Of a stretch of 64,000 bases of DNA, positions 35,235 to 47,325 are shown one piece after another. The first letter of the stretch is position 1; each line of letters opens with the position of its first letter. The stretch comes from Saururus chinensis (lineage: Eukaryota > Streptophyta > Magnoliopsida > Piperales > Saururaceae): contig CP141149.1 in NCBI GenBank assembly GCA_035235625.1, forward strand, positions 12,425,393 through 12,489,392. The letters run 5' to 3'. Below the pieces are notes generated by a model, which searched no databases, had not been told where the DNA came from, and saw nothing but the letters and a program-made list of their open reading frames with translations. The position numbers and the translations under genes are program-made.

Positions 35235-37075
35235 TATTATAAAAGAGAGAGAAGAGAGGAAGAGAGATGCATAGAGAGAGAGAAGAGATGAGAGAGAGGA
35301 GAGTGTGTAAAGATAGAGAGAAGAGAGTGTGAGGAGAGAGATAGAGAGAAGAGAGAGTGAGACAGAGAGAGAGAGAGAGAAGAGAGAGTGAGAGAGAGGA
35401 AGGAGAGAGAGAGAGGAGAGTGTAGAGATAGAAGTGAGAGAGTAGTGAGGAGAGATGGAGTATATAGAGAGAGTAGAGAGAGAAATTTAATATTAATTTC
35501 TTCTTATATCTTATATTTAAAAATTAATAAAAAATAAAATAATATGCTTTGTATTAGTGATGCATACGAGTATGCGTCGCTAATACCATTGGTATAAGAG
35601 GTACATATTTGTATGTGTCGCGAATACCTAGTGTATTAGCGACACATTCCTATACGTTGCTATTACTTTATAATTTATTTCTATTAAATTTAAAATAAAT
35701 ATAGAGAGAGTGAGAAGAGAGAGGGGATATATAAAGAGAGTGGAGGAGAGAGAGATATATAGAAGGGAAAGGGAGAGGGAATGGAGAGAGAGAGAGAGAT
35801 ATGGAGAGAGAGTGAGAGAGAAGAAAGAGAGGGAGAGAGAGTGAGGAGAGAGAAATGAAGGAGAGAGAGGAGAGAGAGAGAGTTAGGAGAGAATAGAGAG
35901 AAAAAAAATTAATTTTGATTTTTTATTATATCTTTTATTTAAAAATTAATTAAAAAATAAAACGTATTAATATGCATATGAATATGTGTCATTAATACTA
36001 TTGGTACTAGTGACGTATACTTGTATGTGTCACTAATACCCTTAGTATTAGCTATGCATATTACTATGCATTGCTATTACCTTATAATTTATTTGTATTA
36101 ATTTTAAAATATATAGAGAGAAAAAAAGAGAGAGGATATAGAGAGAGAGTGGAGGAGAGAGAGATAGAAGGGGAAGAGAGAGGGAGAGGAGAGAGAGAAA
36201 AAGAGAGATATGAAGAGAGAGTGAGAGAGAGTTAGGAGAGAGAGAGGAGAGGGAGAGTGAGGATTGAGAGAAGAGAGAGAGGAGAGGGAGAGTGAGGATT
36301 GAGAGAAGAGAGAGAGTATTTAGGAGAGCGAGTAGAGAGTAGGCAGAGAGAGAAATTTAATTTTGATTGTTTATTATATCTTTTGTTTAAAAATTAATGG
36401 AAAAATGAAACATATTAGTTATGAGTATGCGTCGCTATTAGCGACACATATTTTTATGCATCGAAAATACCTAGCATATTAGCGATGCATTTTTTATGCG
36501 TTGCTATTACCTCATAATGTATTTGTATTAATTTTAAAATATATAGAGAAAAAAAAAGAGAGATAGTGGAGAGAGAGAAAGAGATAGAAGTGGTAGAGAG
36601 AGGGAGAGGGGAGAGAGAAAAAGAGAGGGATAGAGAGGGAGAGAGAAGAGAGAGAGTGAGGACAGAGAGAGAGGGAGGACAGAGAGAGAGGGAGGAGAGA
36701 GAGAGAGAGTAGAGAGAATTCTAATTTTGAATTTTTAAGATTTTTTATTATATCTCTTATTTGAAAATTAATGAAAAATGAAACATATTAGTGACACATA
36801 CGAATATGTGTCACTAATACTGACGCATATGAGTATGCGTCGCTAATACCCTTGAAATTAATGACGCATATTTTTATGCATCGTTATTACCTTATAATTA
36901 ATTTCTATTAATTTTAAAATATATAGAGAGATAAAAGATAGAGGATATATAGAGGGAGGAGAGAGAAAGTGCAAGTGAGGGAGAAAGAGATAGAAAGGGA
37001 AGAGAGGGAGATAGGAGAGAAAAAGAGAGAGGGGAGAGAGAGAGAGAGTGAGAGAGAAGAGAAAGCGTAGGTGGA
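35235..37075 (+). repeat. Tandem array of about 400-base units with GA microsatellites in the CACTA element
   Basis: About five units each carry a GA(n)-rich stretch (35235-35490, 35700-35905, 36112-36352, 36545-36718, 36918-37070). Each is followed by an AT spacer 'ttattatatcttttatttaaaaa' and by paired 'agcgacgcatacgagtatgc' type inverted repeats. Open frames across it are by-products of the low complexity. Confidence 0.8.
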
Positions 37076-37370
37076 CATCTCTACCTTCTGTCCTCCCTCT
37101 ACTCTATCTCTATCTCTATCCTCCCTCTCTCTCTCTCTTTTCTCTTTGTCTTTTCTCTCTCTTCCTTTCTCTCTCATCCCTCTTTCTATTCTCTTTCCTT
37201 CATCACTCTCTCCTCTCTCTCTTTCCTTTTCTCTCTCTTCCCTGCTCTCTCTCTCCTCTTTTTTCTCTCTACCCTCTCTCCTCTTTCTACTCTCTTTGTA
37301 CTCCCTATCTATCTACCATCCATCTTCTCTTTTCTCTCTCTCTCTCTCCTCTTTTCTCTCTTCACTTAGT
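37076..37370 (-). repeat. CT-rich arm, complement of the GA arrays
   Basis: About 290 bases of ctctctcttt-like sequence directly follow the last GA tract, giving a long imperfect foldback around 37075. Long open frames here on + (SLSLSLFSL-like) are artefacts. Confidence 0.75.
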
Positions 37371-37639
37371 AAGCGTGGCAAACATGAGATTTATTTGTGA
37401 TGCTTATGAATAAGCATCACAAGTATTTGACTCATTTGCGACACTTATAACTAAGTGGTGCAAACATTTCCCCATTTAAGACGTCTATACGTAAATGTCG
37501 CGAATGGAGGTCTTTTAGCAACGTTTAGTAGGAGCATTGCAAATAATAACTATTTGCAACACTTCTTTTGAAGCATCACTAAATTTTTTGCCTGAGCTTA
37601 TTTTTGCGAACACGGGATTAATTTATTTTCCACATGGGA

Positions 37640-38280
37640 TAATTTTCTCCCACATGGTTTTCATTTCTCCCCCGCCCTCCCTCACTTTTTCTCCGGATCC
37701 CCCCAGTTGTTGCCCCACCTATCGCTCCACCCCTTGCCAGTCCCTAGCTGGCCCTCCCTTCTTCTCCGAATCCCATCTGCCACCACCCCACCTTGCTACC
37801 TCGCCGCTGCCTGCCCTCCCCGGGCTCTGTCTCCGCTAGCCCCCCACAGCCTTGATTCCAGCGGCACCTCCCCCTCCTCCATAGTCCCCCTCTCTTCTCT
37901 TCTTCTCCATATCCTCTGCCGCCGGCTCTGCCTTTGTCGGCCCCCGCCAACCCCAGCCCACTAAATCCATCTTTGCCATTCCTCTTGCCGACCATCCCTT
38001 CTTCTCTAGATCCCATCTGTTGTCGCCCCACCTGGCTACCTTGCCTCTAGCTCCGCTTTGCTTTGCCCCCCCCCATTGGATTTGTCTCCGCCAACCCCTA
38101 CCACCCCGGCTTTGGCGGAACCTCCCTATTCCCCATTCCCCTCCTCTCTCCCCCTCCCGGTCCCCCTCCCTTCCAACCCTTCCTTCTTCTCTGGATCCCC
38201 TGCGGCCGCCCCACCTTCCACTACCTCGCTGGAGGAGGGGGTGCCGAAGTCCGACACCCATCTCGTCTCAGATAGTTTTA
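37640..38280 (+). repeat. C-rich segment inside the CACTA element, possible captured DNA
   Basis: A GC-rich block unlike the AT-rich rest. Two imperfect copies of a unit of about 240-270 bases are visible: 'cccttcttctccgaatccca' (37756) against 'cccttcttctctagatccca' (37999), each followed by (t/g)ccccacct and ctacct. Several frames are open, but none has a recognised domain. Base composition and position suggest a captured genomic fragment duplicated inside the element; the source is unknown. Confidence 0.5.
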
Positions 38281-39632
38281 TTTTTTAATTTTTTTTGTTA
38301 TTAGCAATGCATAAAAATGCATCGCTAATAAATTTTTTTTAAAAAATAATTGATTATTAGCGACGCTTATAAAAACGTCGCTAATAAAAACCCTTATTAT
38401 TGATTTTTTAAAAATTATTATTTCTAAAAAATAAAATATTATTAGCGACGCTTTTAAAATACATTGCTAATAATTAATTATGAGAGACACTTACAATTAA
38501 GCGTAACTAATAATTTACTTTTAGGGACACATAATTATGCATCACAAAAAGTAAAATAATTAGTGACGGAAAAACAAGTGTTGCTAATTCCAGACTATTA
38601 GCGACGCTTTATCATAAGCGTCACTAATAAGCAATAGTGACTCCATTTTTATTGATGCATTTAGCAACGCTTTTTAATGACTATTAGCGACGCTTGTAAG
38701 ACTATTAGTGATGCTTAAAAGCATTGCTAATAGTCCTTTTTGTTGTAGTGTGATGTTGAGAAGTCATTTATGTTAAATATGATTATGTGTATACATGATG
38801 ATGTATGATTTACATGAGTTATGTTAAACCCATGATGCGCAGGAGGCATGAGAATTTGTTGATGAGATATATGGGTTATAGCATGATATGCAGATGACTT
38901 GAATATGTGATAATGTATGATATGAGAACATGTTCATAAGATATACTAGAGATAGTATGACTTACATATGACATGAGCATATGCATATGGATGATAAGTT
39001 ATGACATGAATGTACAAGTTGATGTGCATATCCTAGGATGAATGGGTATGATGTTGATCATATGTGATGAACATTATGTGATCTACCTATGATGTTGTTT
39101 AGATTTACTTTTTGTTATTTTAAAACCTTTGCTAAGCTTGTGGCTCACCCCTTTTTTCATGTATTGGTTTTGGGGTTGCATGTTATGCCATGCAAGTGGT
39201 TAGGATGAATTCTATGAGGAGCATATGGGTGCTGATCTTACTTAGGAGCGGTCATTTAGATATTTTGAGCTCTTTCATTGTTTGCATAGCTTGTTGTATT
39301 GAGACTTATGTTTACTTGATTATGCTTCATACTTTACTTACCGATATCGGCTTGGACTTTTGTTAGCCTATATGGGCTTAGACTCCATTACTTGAGCCAT
39401 GTGAGGGCTATGTTGGATTAGGTGTGTGGGTTTTGCGTGAACTAATACTTCATTTATGGTCCTTTATTTTCTCGTTCGCTCTTGTATAAAGCATAATGTG
39501 TGCTACTATGCTATGAACTACCAGACTTAGGGGTTAAGTCTTCCACATCGAACGCTACTTCATCGCGCCACGTGTGCCATCCTCCCCTTGGACTGGGTCT
39601 GGCTCGGGGTTGGTGGGTGCCAGGGCGTGACA

Positions 39633-41197
39633 GTACCTGATGTATTCCATGATTTTTGTAAAATAGAGTTGAGCCAAAGGAAGTAAGATCTTCATCCAAG
39701 TAAATAACCCACAAGAGTGTGAGGCCATTTGCTAGCTTCTCTCTCTAGAACATGGGAGGGGATTTTGATAGAAGTCTTATTGAGAACGTTTGGGAATTAC
39801 AGGAGCAAAGAGGAGGTTGATTGGGAAGAAGAGAATAAGGTGCTCCACTTTAAACCTAAAGAAAGAAGCCTCCATTTAGTATTATAGACTTGATATGCCA
39901 ACTACTGACTTGTGCATGGGGGACATCTCTAGTGCAAAACATGTTAACTATTTGGGCGCAATAGAATTCCTTCTACGTAGCAGAAGAGGAGACTGTTGAT
40001 GTTGCCTGCTATTGGAGGAATTGCATTGTTTATCTTGACCAGATGAATTTATAATTTTAAACTATATATTTTGTCAATTATAGTTTATTATAATACATGA
40101 TTGTCAAAATTAGATTGAAGGCTTTGTTCATATTATAACCTCTCTTATATACAAACCAGGTGATTGAGGTTTTCTATGTTGTGTGGGAAGAAATTATTTT
40201 GGAGTTTGAATTAAGGTAACAACTTTCAGAAAACATATGCTATGAAGTGTTCAAGCTCAAAGTATGTGAGTGCAAAGGTGGCTGATTGACTCTTTCTTGT
40301 CTTATTTGTTATTTGACCATGTAATATTCGATTCATTTTCATGTCAAGCTAACTGTTGAAGCCTATTGTTGATTCCCCATTGTTGGAGATCCCTCAAAGT
40401 TTCCCTTGTACCCATCTTAGGAGAACTCCTTTCATCTCTTCTTTCTATGCTGCTAGAATTGGTAGATGATGAAGAAAATGTTTTCATTTGTTTTTGTCAA
40501 AATATTGCAGATTTTGCCAAATAAGTGTTGGTTAGAAAAATAATTACAATTTTGTCAATCAGGTTAAAACTTGAAATGCAGCACAATCAACAATTATGAT
40601 GAGAATCTATGTTTGGGTCCAAAACCACTCAAAAAATATTTTTCTACTAAACACCCTATTAGAATTTTGGGCTTTGTTATTTCTTAATTTTTTGTTTCTT
40701 TATGTTCACTTTTAGCTTTTGAGTGATGTTTTAAAGATTTTTGCCTATTTTTAGAAACTATTTGATCTTGAGGGAGACAAACAATATTATAGGTAATTTA
40801 TTTAGTTGATTTAATTCAATTTGATGACTTTTTTCTTATTATTTTGTTTTAATTTAGATTATTATAATTTTGGATCAGTTCAAGACAATTCATAGCGATT
40901 TCTTGTTTATCTGTGGAAACAATTTGACTTGGGACCATAAGTTAATAATAAAACTTATGTAGTAGACTGCAACAGGGAAAGGAAATAGGAAAATCATCAT
41001 GTTTAGATAATTATACAGAATGGAAAAGCCTCATGTCGGTAAACCATGAAGAATTTTGTGTGATGGTGAGTCATACCACCTTGAAAATCATGAAAGCATA
41101 ATGTTATTCCTTATTTTCTCATTCTCTTTTAGGCCCGTCTTAAGAATGTTAGAACCACTCCGCATAATGCTCTTTCCATTCCAATTAATAGCTCCAT
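39633..41197. other. No gene seen
   Basis: 1.56 kb of AT-rich DNA directly right of H copy 1. No domain, long frame or repeat match was found. If the two H copies are LTRs, this would be the internal region of that element. Confidence 0.4.
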
Positions 41198-41200
41198 TTA

Positions 41201-41748
41201 GAGGTTGTTTGGTTGTAGAATTATCTCATAAATCTGCCATAATTTTGTCATGATTAAGTGGAATTATGGTTGGATATGAAAGTTGCGTGAAATTAAAAAT
41301 TCTAGTGGAAGTAAGATTTAGGCTAAATTCTAACAGAATCACAGAATTTGTTCTGACGTGATTTTATTGATTCTAGCTCCTAGCCCCTAGCCCCCTGTTT
41401 TGGAATTAAAATTTCGTTATTTTTCAATTGTTACTCATATTGATTTAAGTCTTGAGAAACATTTTATATAGCAGGCCCCAATATAAAAGTTTATAAAAAC
41501 TAGCCTATGTAGGGTCTTGTTTGATAGAGCTCGTTAATACGAGCGTAACAGTACCAAGAACATGTGCATCCAAGTTTGGGAGAAAAAAATTAGTCATTAA
41601 AATTTTGAGAAATGGGTTAGAAGTTTCATCGGAATTTATCCTAAAAATTATGTTTCCAAACTCGATTGTAATTCTATGTTGAATCAATAGAATTAATTCA
41701 GAAGAATTTTAATTCCATATTTAAATAATTTCACACCCAAATATGCCC
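41201..41748. mobile_element. Tourist-like (PIF/Harbinger) miniature element
   Basis: 548 bases. Left end gaggttgtttggttgtag; right end, read on -, gggcatatttgggtgtg. The 3-base duplication TTA lies at 41198-41200 and 41749-41751. The inverted repeats are imperfect (about 60-70 % by eye), so it is old. It carries a stretch (about 41500-41585) resembling the LTR of the LARD family. Confidence 0.6.
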
Positions 41749-41751
41749 TTA

Positions 41752-42389
41752 GTTTTTTCAAATAAACTAATTTTTGTTCATTTTAAAAAGGGTGATTTAC
41801 ATACTGTTTAGACATGCACTATTTTCACATAACCTAATTTTTTTTAAATATTACAGAATACCCATTTATAGATGAAAATACCTTTTTGTTGTACATCTTC
41901 CTCTCTTCCTCTTTCCCTTCTCCTTCCTCTCCCATCTTAAGTCCTCAAAAGATGTGGTTTCCATACTTTTCCTAGATGAGTTTCCATGGATTTAATTTTG
42001 AGATCTCTAACTTTAACCTGGTTCAATTTTGATTTAATTAGGTTTTATTATGTAATTTTGCTTAAATTTGTATGTTTGACATGATTTGGGGTTAAGGGTT
42101 GGTAATTATAGTTTTAACAAGGTTTTATTTAATTTTGATAAGTTCTTATGTCAAATTTAATTTTTCTTATATTTAGAGAATTTTTGGGATCTTATGAGAA
42201 ATTTTCATAAATTTAGGGTGTGGACCCCACTGTGACCTTACAACTTTACTTATTTCATGTTAATAAGTTTTAGAAATTTTAAATTTATTTTTAGCCTTAA
42301 AATATGTAAATTATCCACTTAGGGCACTAATTGTAATATAGCCCAATAATTTTTAGCCCTAGCCCATTTCCGAATTGGGAAAGAGTTGT
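41752..42389. other. AT-rich stretch, possibly the left part of H copy 2
   Basis: No gene. Strings such as ttttgggatcttatgagaaa and ggtgtggaccccactgtgac (42187-42233) look like the start region of some plant Gypsy LTRs. H copy 1 has no counterpart because it is cut at 22735. Confidence 0.35.
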
Positions 42390-43782
42390 GGTAAGAGGCT
42401 AAGATGTGCCCTAATCCCCATTGCCAAAGAAAGAAACACAATTTAGGTATGTTTTAGCCCCAATCTTCACTAATCTTTCGGATTTTCTCTTAGTCTCTTT
42501 TATTTCTACTTTCCCTCAAATGGGTTCTTGATTTATCCAATTAAAATGTTGTTTTTAATCTCTATTTCAAACCCTAATAGAATGATTTTCTTTTTTGATC
42601 ATAGGGAACCATAGATCTATATATTTTCAAGGTTATTTTGGCTTAATATTCAATTTTGATTAAGTATTAATTAAAAACATTAACTTTAGGTAGGGATTCT
42701 TGAAGAGTAGAACTTCGATTTCGACCCAAGAGCTTCTTGAAGGTAAGGGGTTTACATCTCATGAGGTTTTATGCTTTGGATTCCGTGTTTGAATGATCAA
42801 GTGAGTTTTTGTTTCATTTTCTGCTTTCATGGTGATTTATTAAAAATACATAATTTATAGCTATTTTTGTATGTTTAAGCATGAAAAATGTTAGATCTAT
42901 CATATTTTATACATGGGTAATTATTATATAAAGTTTCATGAAGTTTTAGTAATTTTTATTAATTTTTTAAAAGAATTTTAGTCAATTTTGTGATGTAGAA
43001 GACGACTTTCAAGACAGTTCTATCCTGACTGATAGATCGTTGATCTAATGGCAAATCTTCATTAGATCATTCAAACAGCCCAAATAGTTATTTGTTTTTG
43101 ATTCATGACTATATTTTGGATACTTTTACTTTGACTTTTTCTTTCAAATTTTTTCTGAGAACATTTAACATGTGTAGATTATATTCCTAATTTTTTATAT
43201 TTGTTTAGAATAAGATGTATTTATTATATTTTTTGGAATGAGTATTCTGTAAAAATTTCAATTTGTTTAGAGCACAATAAGTCATTGACATAGTCATAAA
43301 TTTGAAGCTTGATGATTCTGACAAAACTGTGTAGTCTTATTAATTAAATTAGAAAAAAATTATTTTTTGTACTAATTTTTATATTTATTTATATGTTAAT
43401 TAAGCCTACGATGTAGGTCTATGTAAATTTTCACATTGATTGGGGTTCATTTGTTATTTTTCCTAAAATGTACAAGTTACATGTTGTAATATGCTAAAAC
43501 ATCTACTTAAGCTAGTATGGGATAAATGAGTATATGCGCAATCTTGAATGAGATTTTGATGATTAATTCATAATTACTCCATGATTCAAATAGGTTTGAC
43601 CATAATAATGTAAATATATGCTTGTATATGTTATATTAATTTTAGGTGAATTATGTTTTCTATGTTTTTGCTGAAGTATTAATATGTTTATCCTTGCCTA
43701 AGTCTAGCATGATGTTGTACTTGTCTTGAACCCGTATTTTAATGTTTTTATCACACTTGCTTCATGATTCCAGTAGGGTAGG

Positions 43783-46004
43783 TGTAAAGACCCGACCCGA
43801 GCCGGGCCCACAACATCACTAATAGGAAATTTTCTCTTTCCTTGAGTCATGAATCATCGTCTAAGTGCGAGAGGTACAACATTCGTCTATGCACTACGGA
43901 GCTTTAAGGCTTCCTTGTACGTAGACTTAGGTTGTAATGAACACGTACACACGACGAAGCTTCATAGTTCGTTGCGTGTAAAACATAATAAAACATATTA
44001 TTATAATAATTTGGATCGGGCCAACGTTGCCTTGCCGTTGGTTGCCTACGTACGTATTGGATATTATCCCAATACGATCAGATCCGAACGTAGTTCTACC
44101 TAATGGCTACTACATACAACAAACATCACAAAATCATATGTATAAAATACATATATCTAAATATTTAATCGGAGTATACAAACACTCATCATATATTGGA
44201 GTCAAGCGGAAGTTAATAAATTAACGGAATCGTACATCTCGCTCTACCACAGAGCGGGATCAAAATCTCATACACATATCTCACTCCATTACTGAATCAA
44301 GACTGAGCACATCACCTGGCTCGCTCTATCACTGAGCTGAGACCGGACACACACATCACGTGTCTCGCTCTACCCTAGAGCGAGACAACACACATCATGA
44401 CATATAAGTACACATCACGGCATATAAGCACACATCATGGCATATAGGCACATAGCATGGCATATAGGCACATAGCATGACATATAGGCACATAGCATAG
44501 TATATAGGCACATAGTATGGCATATAGGCACATAACATGTCATATAGGCACATAGCATGGCATATAGGCACATAGCATCGTATATAGGCATATAGCATGG
44601 CATATAGGCACATAGCATGGCATATAGGCATATAGCATAGTATATAGGCACATAGCATGACATATAGGCACATGGCATCGTATATAGGCACATAGCATGG
44701 CATATAGGCACATAACATAGCACACACGCCGTTCTATAATAAAAACGGGAGATCAGAAAAGCTTACTGCCCTCATGTCTCGTATAGTAGTGGTATACGGA
44801 GTTGCTCACACGAGCATCCTCCCCTTCAGATCCGAAGATATTAGACGGAGCTTCCTCTAGCCTCCATACGTTCCTCGTCTTGTACCGAAAGACTACGTAT
44901 AAATATTCTCCTTGCCGGAGACTCTTCTTGTTTTATGTGCCCGTGAACGGCGGACATAACCTCCCCTAGTCTGGATTACTTCTCTTGATGTAGCTTGGCA
45001 ACTTCGGACGGAATCCCATCTTGCTCCGAGCCCATAATTCTTGTTTGTTGCTCGAGGATGACGGGTGGAGTCTCTCCTTGTCTCGGGGCATTTCCTCCTT
45101 ATACAGTTGCCGAATCGAAGAACGGACCTCTCCATCACGTAGAACATACTCGATTTAGTCAAGAATGCCTCTTGGATGGACTAAATCGGAGTTAAGACGC
45201 TTAAGAACGGTGGAGAAAGAAGTTTGTCGACGCCTGAGGACAATGGGCAGAACCTCTCCTTATCTCGAGGCGTGTCCTCCTTATACGGACTCCGAATCGA
45301 AGAGAGGACCCCTCCATCGCGTAGAGCACTCTTGATTTAGTAGGAAACGGGTCTTGAATGGCCTTAATCGGCCTCAGAACGGTCAGAAACGGGGGTAGAG
45401 AAAATCTCCCTGAAAAATGAATGGAATGGGGTTTAAATAGACTCCGAGCCGCGCCGAAACCGCGGCACCGCACCGCCAAAACCGGCGGCGGCACCCACCG
45501 AGCCGCACGCGGGTCACACCCATGCGTTACGCGGATTGCGCCCTCGCGAACCCGCGGCGCCTGTCAAAATGCGCCGCCTATTGTTTTGCGGGCGCGCGTT
45601 GCACTGCGCCACATTGTCGTGGCTGCGGCGCATGCCAGTCATGCGCCGATCTTTTTTTTTAAAAAAAAAAACTTCAAACGCGCGTAACTTCCTACCCCAG
45701 ATTCGGATTTGCGCGTTCTAGATACCGTTGGACTCATATCGACGAGCCCTTTGATACCACCCCACTTAAAGCAGCAAATCACACTATTTCCAAGTGGGTC
45801 CCGCCTATAAAGCACGTTTCTCAAATATCGTAATTTCTGGTCCCGACCTCTGTTTCGCGTGTTCTTCAAATTGTTACGCTTGTTATGCCAAGCTCTACCT
45901 GGCTATGGGTATTTCATCTAATAAAAACCCTTAATATTAATATCAAATTACCGAATTACCCTTAACCCTCTCGGTTAAGCGTAACTGAAAAATGGGTCGT
46001 TACA
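43783..46004 (-). mobile_element. Solo LTR of the LARD family
   Basis: Starts TGTAAAGACCC and ends GGGTCGTTACA, flanked by the exact 5-base duplication GTAGG (43778-43782 and 46005-46009), with no internal region. On the minus strand it aligns with the LARD LTRs (for example the minus strand of 45940-45600 with 51987-52290: gagcttg(g/a), gtaacaa, gaa(c/g)a, gctttaagtggg). It is therefore in the minus orientation. The GC-rich part (45430-45640) contains many CG dinucleotides, unusual for old methylated repeats, so it may be young. It arose by LTR-LTR recombination. Confidence 0.9.
44395..44715. repeat. 20-base tandem array in the solo LTR, about 16 units
   Basis: Unit catataggcacatagcatgg with one to three changes per copy, running from about 44400 to 44715. 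The three long minus-strand frames (MCLYAMLCAYM-like) are a product of the repeat: a 20-base period gives a 20-residue period in every frame. The LARD LTRs have only short diverged 'ctgatatgctttgatatgat' repeats at this place. Confidence 0.9.
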
Positions 46005-46494
46005 GTAGGACTATGATAAAATTATGGATGCATGTATATCACATTGATTATGACTTATTTATGTTTCACATATCTTAGCTTAGACTTGAACACTACCATT
46101 ATGTACACACTTGTACACATATTTGTGATGTTATTGGACACCAATGTACCATGTTGATGCACGTGGACTGATTTGTACATGTCTCTTATATTTGGACTTG
46201 TGTAGTATTGCTCACATATGTACCATTTTACATGTATCATAAAAATGATTAATAAATGAGATTAATCGTAATTAGCTGCGTTTGATTCATTAAATGAAAT
46301 TGGATGTCATTGGTTGTCGGATTAATTGATCGGAGGCTTATTGATTCGGTTTTATGTCCAATAGACAGGGTTATACATCCCTTGAGGATGGGTTTCCTGC
46401 CTGGGTTGAGACGAGTTGACTGCTATGTAAGTTAATTACTAAGTTTATTTAGACCTAAAAATCCAGTATGGTATTTTCGTGTGCATCGGCTTAC

Positions 46495-46735
46495 CAGAAA
46501 CTATTTAGGCTTTAGCTAAGGTGAGTAGGCCTGCTTAAGCTTCGGCTAGGGTGAGCATGTTTGTTTAGGCTACTGTCAGGGTGAGTAGGACTACTTAAGC
46601 TCTAACTCGGGTGGGTAGGTCTTCTTAAGTGTCGACCTGGGTTACAGATCTGCTTAGGCTATTGCTAGGGTAGGTAGGTCTACTTAGGCTTGGCCAAGGT
46701 GAGCAGTAGATCTGCTTAGGCTTCGGGCAAGAAGG
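46495..46735 (+). repeat. About 32-base minisatellite in H copy 2
   Basis: About seven copies of a unit like 'gggtgagtaggtctgcttag' followed by gcttcggctag. H copy 1 has only one comparable stretch (ttgacgagtagggctactcg, about 33256). Confidence 0.7.
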
Positions 46736-47325
46736 TTGTTTTTCACTATTGTGAGATATTCAACATTTGTTGTTGTATGTGTATGGAAGGTTATGCTCTT
46801 GACATAGGTTGTGTAGTAATAATAGAGCTTGCGTTACACATGTGGTTATGACTTAATTTGCATGATATGTAAGATAGTGTATTTAAGACACTTGATTTGC
46901 AAGGTGAATGTTTTCATTGAGAAAAAGATTATACATGATATGTTTATGTTCAGAAGTTTTTCATGCAAGATATGATTATGATTGTGAATTTCATATGTTT
47001 ATGCATGAGGTTACATGTGATGATGAGATGTGCCATATGTAGTATGATATGCAGGTGACATTAATATGTGATGATGAGACAATATGATCATAGCATGATA
47101 TGCATGTAGCATGGCTATGTGATGATGTGATATGTTAGATATAACATATTATGCAGACAACATGAATATGTGATGATGTGATATTCCATATAGCATGATA
47201 TGTAGGTGACTTAAAATTGTGATGATGTGATATGTTAATATATCATGATATGCAAGTGGCATTAGAATGTGTTAATTAGATATGTTAGAGATAATATGAC
47301 ATGCATGTGGCATAAGAAGATGCTT

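Larger units (their letters stand above)
34488..38750. mobile_element. Non-autonomous CACTA (En/Spm) element
   Basis: 4263 bases with exact 13-base terminal inverted repeats CACTACAACAAAA (34488-34500; complement at 38738-38750) and a 3-base duplication TGA on both sides (34485-34487, 38751-38753). Subterminal repeats of the type attagcgacgctt and its complement aagcgtcgctaat fill about the first 500 and last 450 bases, in both orientations, as CACTA transposases require. There is no transposase. Inside are tandem GA-rich units, a CT-rich arm and a C-rich segment. Removing the element restores a sequence alignable with H copy 2 near 46940. Confidence 0.93.
22735..39632 (+). repeat. H repeat family copy 1, interrupted by three insertions
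   Basis: Its segments are 22735-23291, 32150-33285, 34326-34487 and 38751-39632, about 2.7 kb in all. They align with copy 2 (about 42390-47325) across long stretches, for example 'aaatctctatttcaaac' at 22926 and 'taatctctatttcaaacc' at 42557, and 'agacttgaacactaccatta' at 32817 and 46081. The right end 'gggtgccagggcgtgaca' (ends 39632) looks like an LTR terminus, so H may be a large LTR. I found no clear left end or target-site duplication. The low-complexity tail 38770-39010 carries imperfect 'atgatatgcagatgac' repeats. Confidence 0.7.
42390..47325 (+). repeat. H repeat family copy 2, interrupted by a solo LTR
   Basis: Aligns with H copy 1 from about 42395 (ccccattgcc / aaagaaagaaac) to about 47315 (gataatatgacatgcatgtg), then diverges abruptly and lacks the last 0.6 kb. 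It is interrupted by 43783-46004. It carries its own expansion of short repeats at 46495-46735 and 46960-47315 (about 50-60 base units of 'tgatatgcaggtgac'). Confidence 0.7.

Noticed and set aside
36914..37413. S/L- and R/E-rich frames on both strands
   Set aside because: Low-complexity GA/CT microsatellite translation.
37537..38304. Several overlapping P- and S-rich frames on both strands
   Set aside because: Open because of C-rich composition; no domain and no consistent frame between the two tandem copies.
44395..44715. CRISPR-like array
   Set aside because: Units are contiguous 20-mers with no spacers, in a plant LTR.
44395..44727. Three overlapping long minus-strand frames (MCLYAMLCAYM-type)
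   Set aside because: They come from a 20-base tandem repeat, which is open in all frames; no protein family matches.
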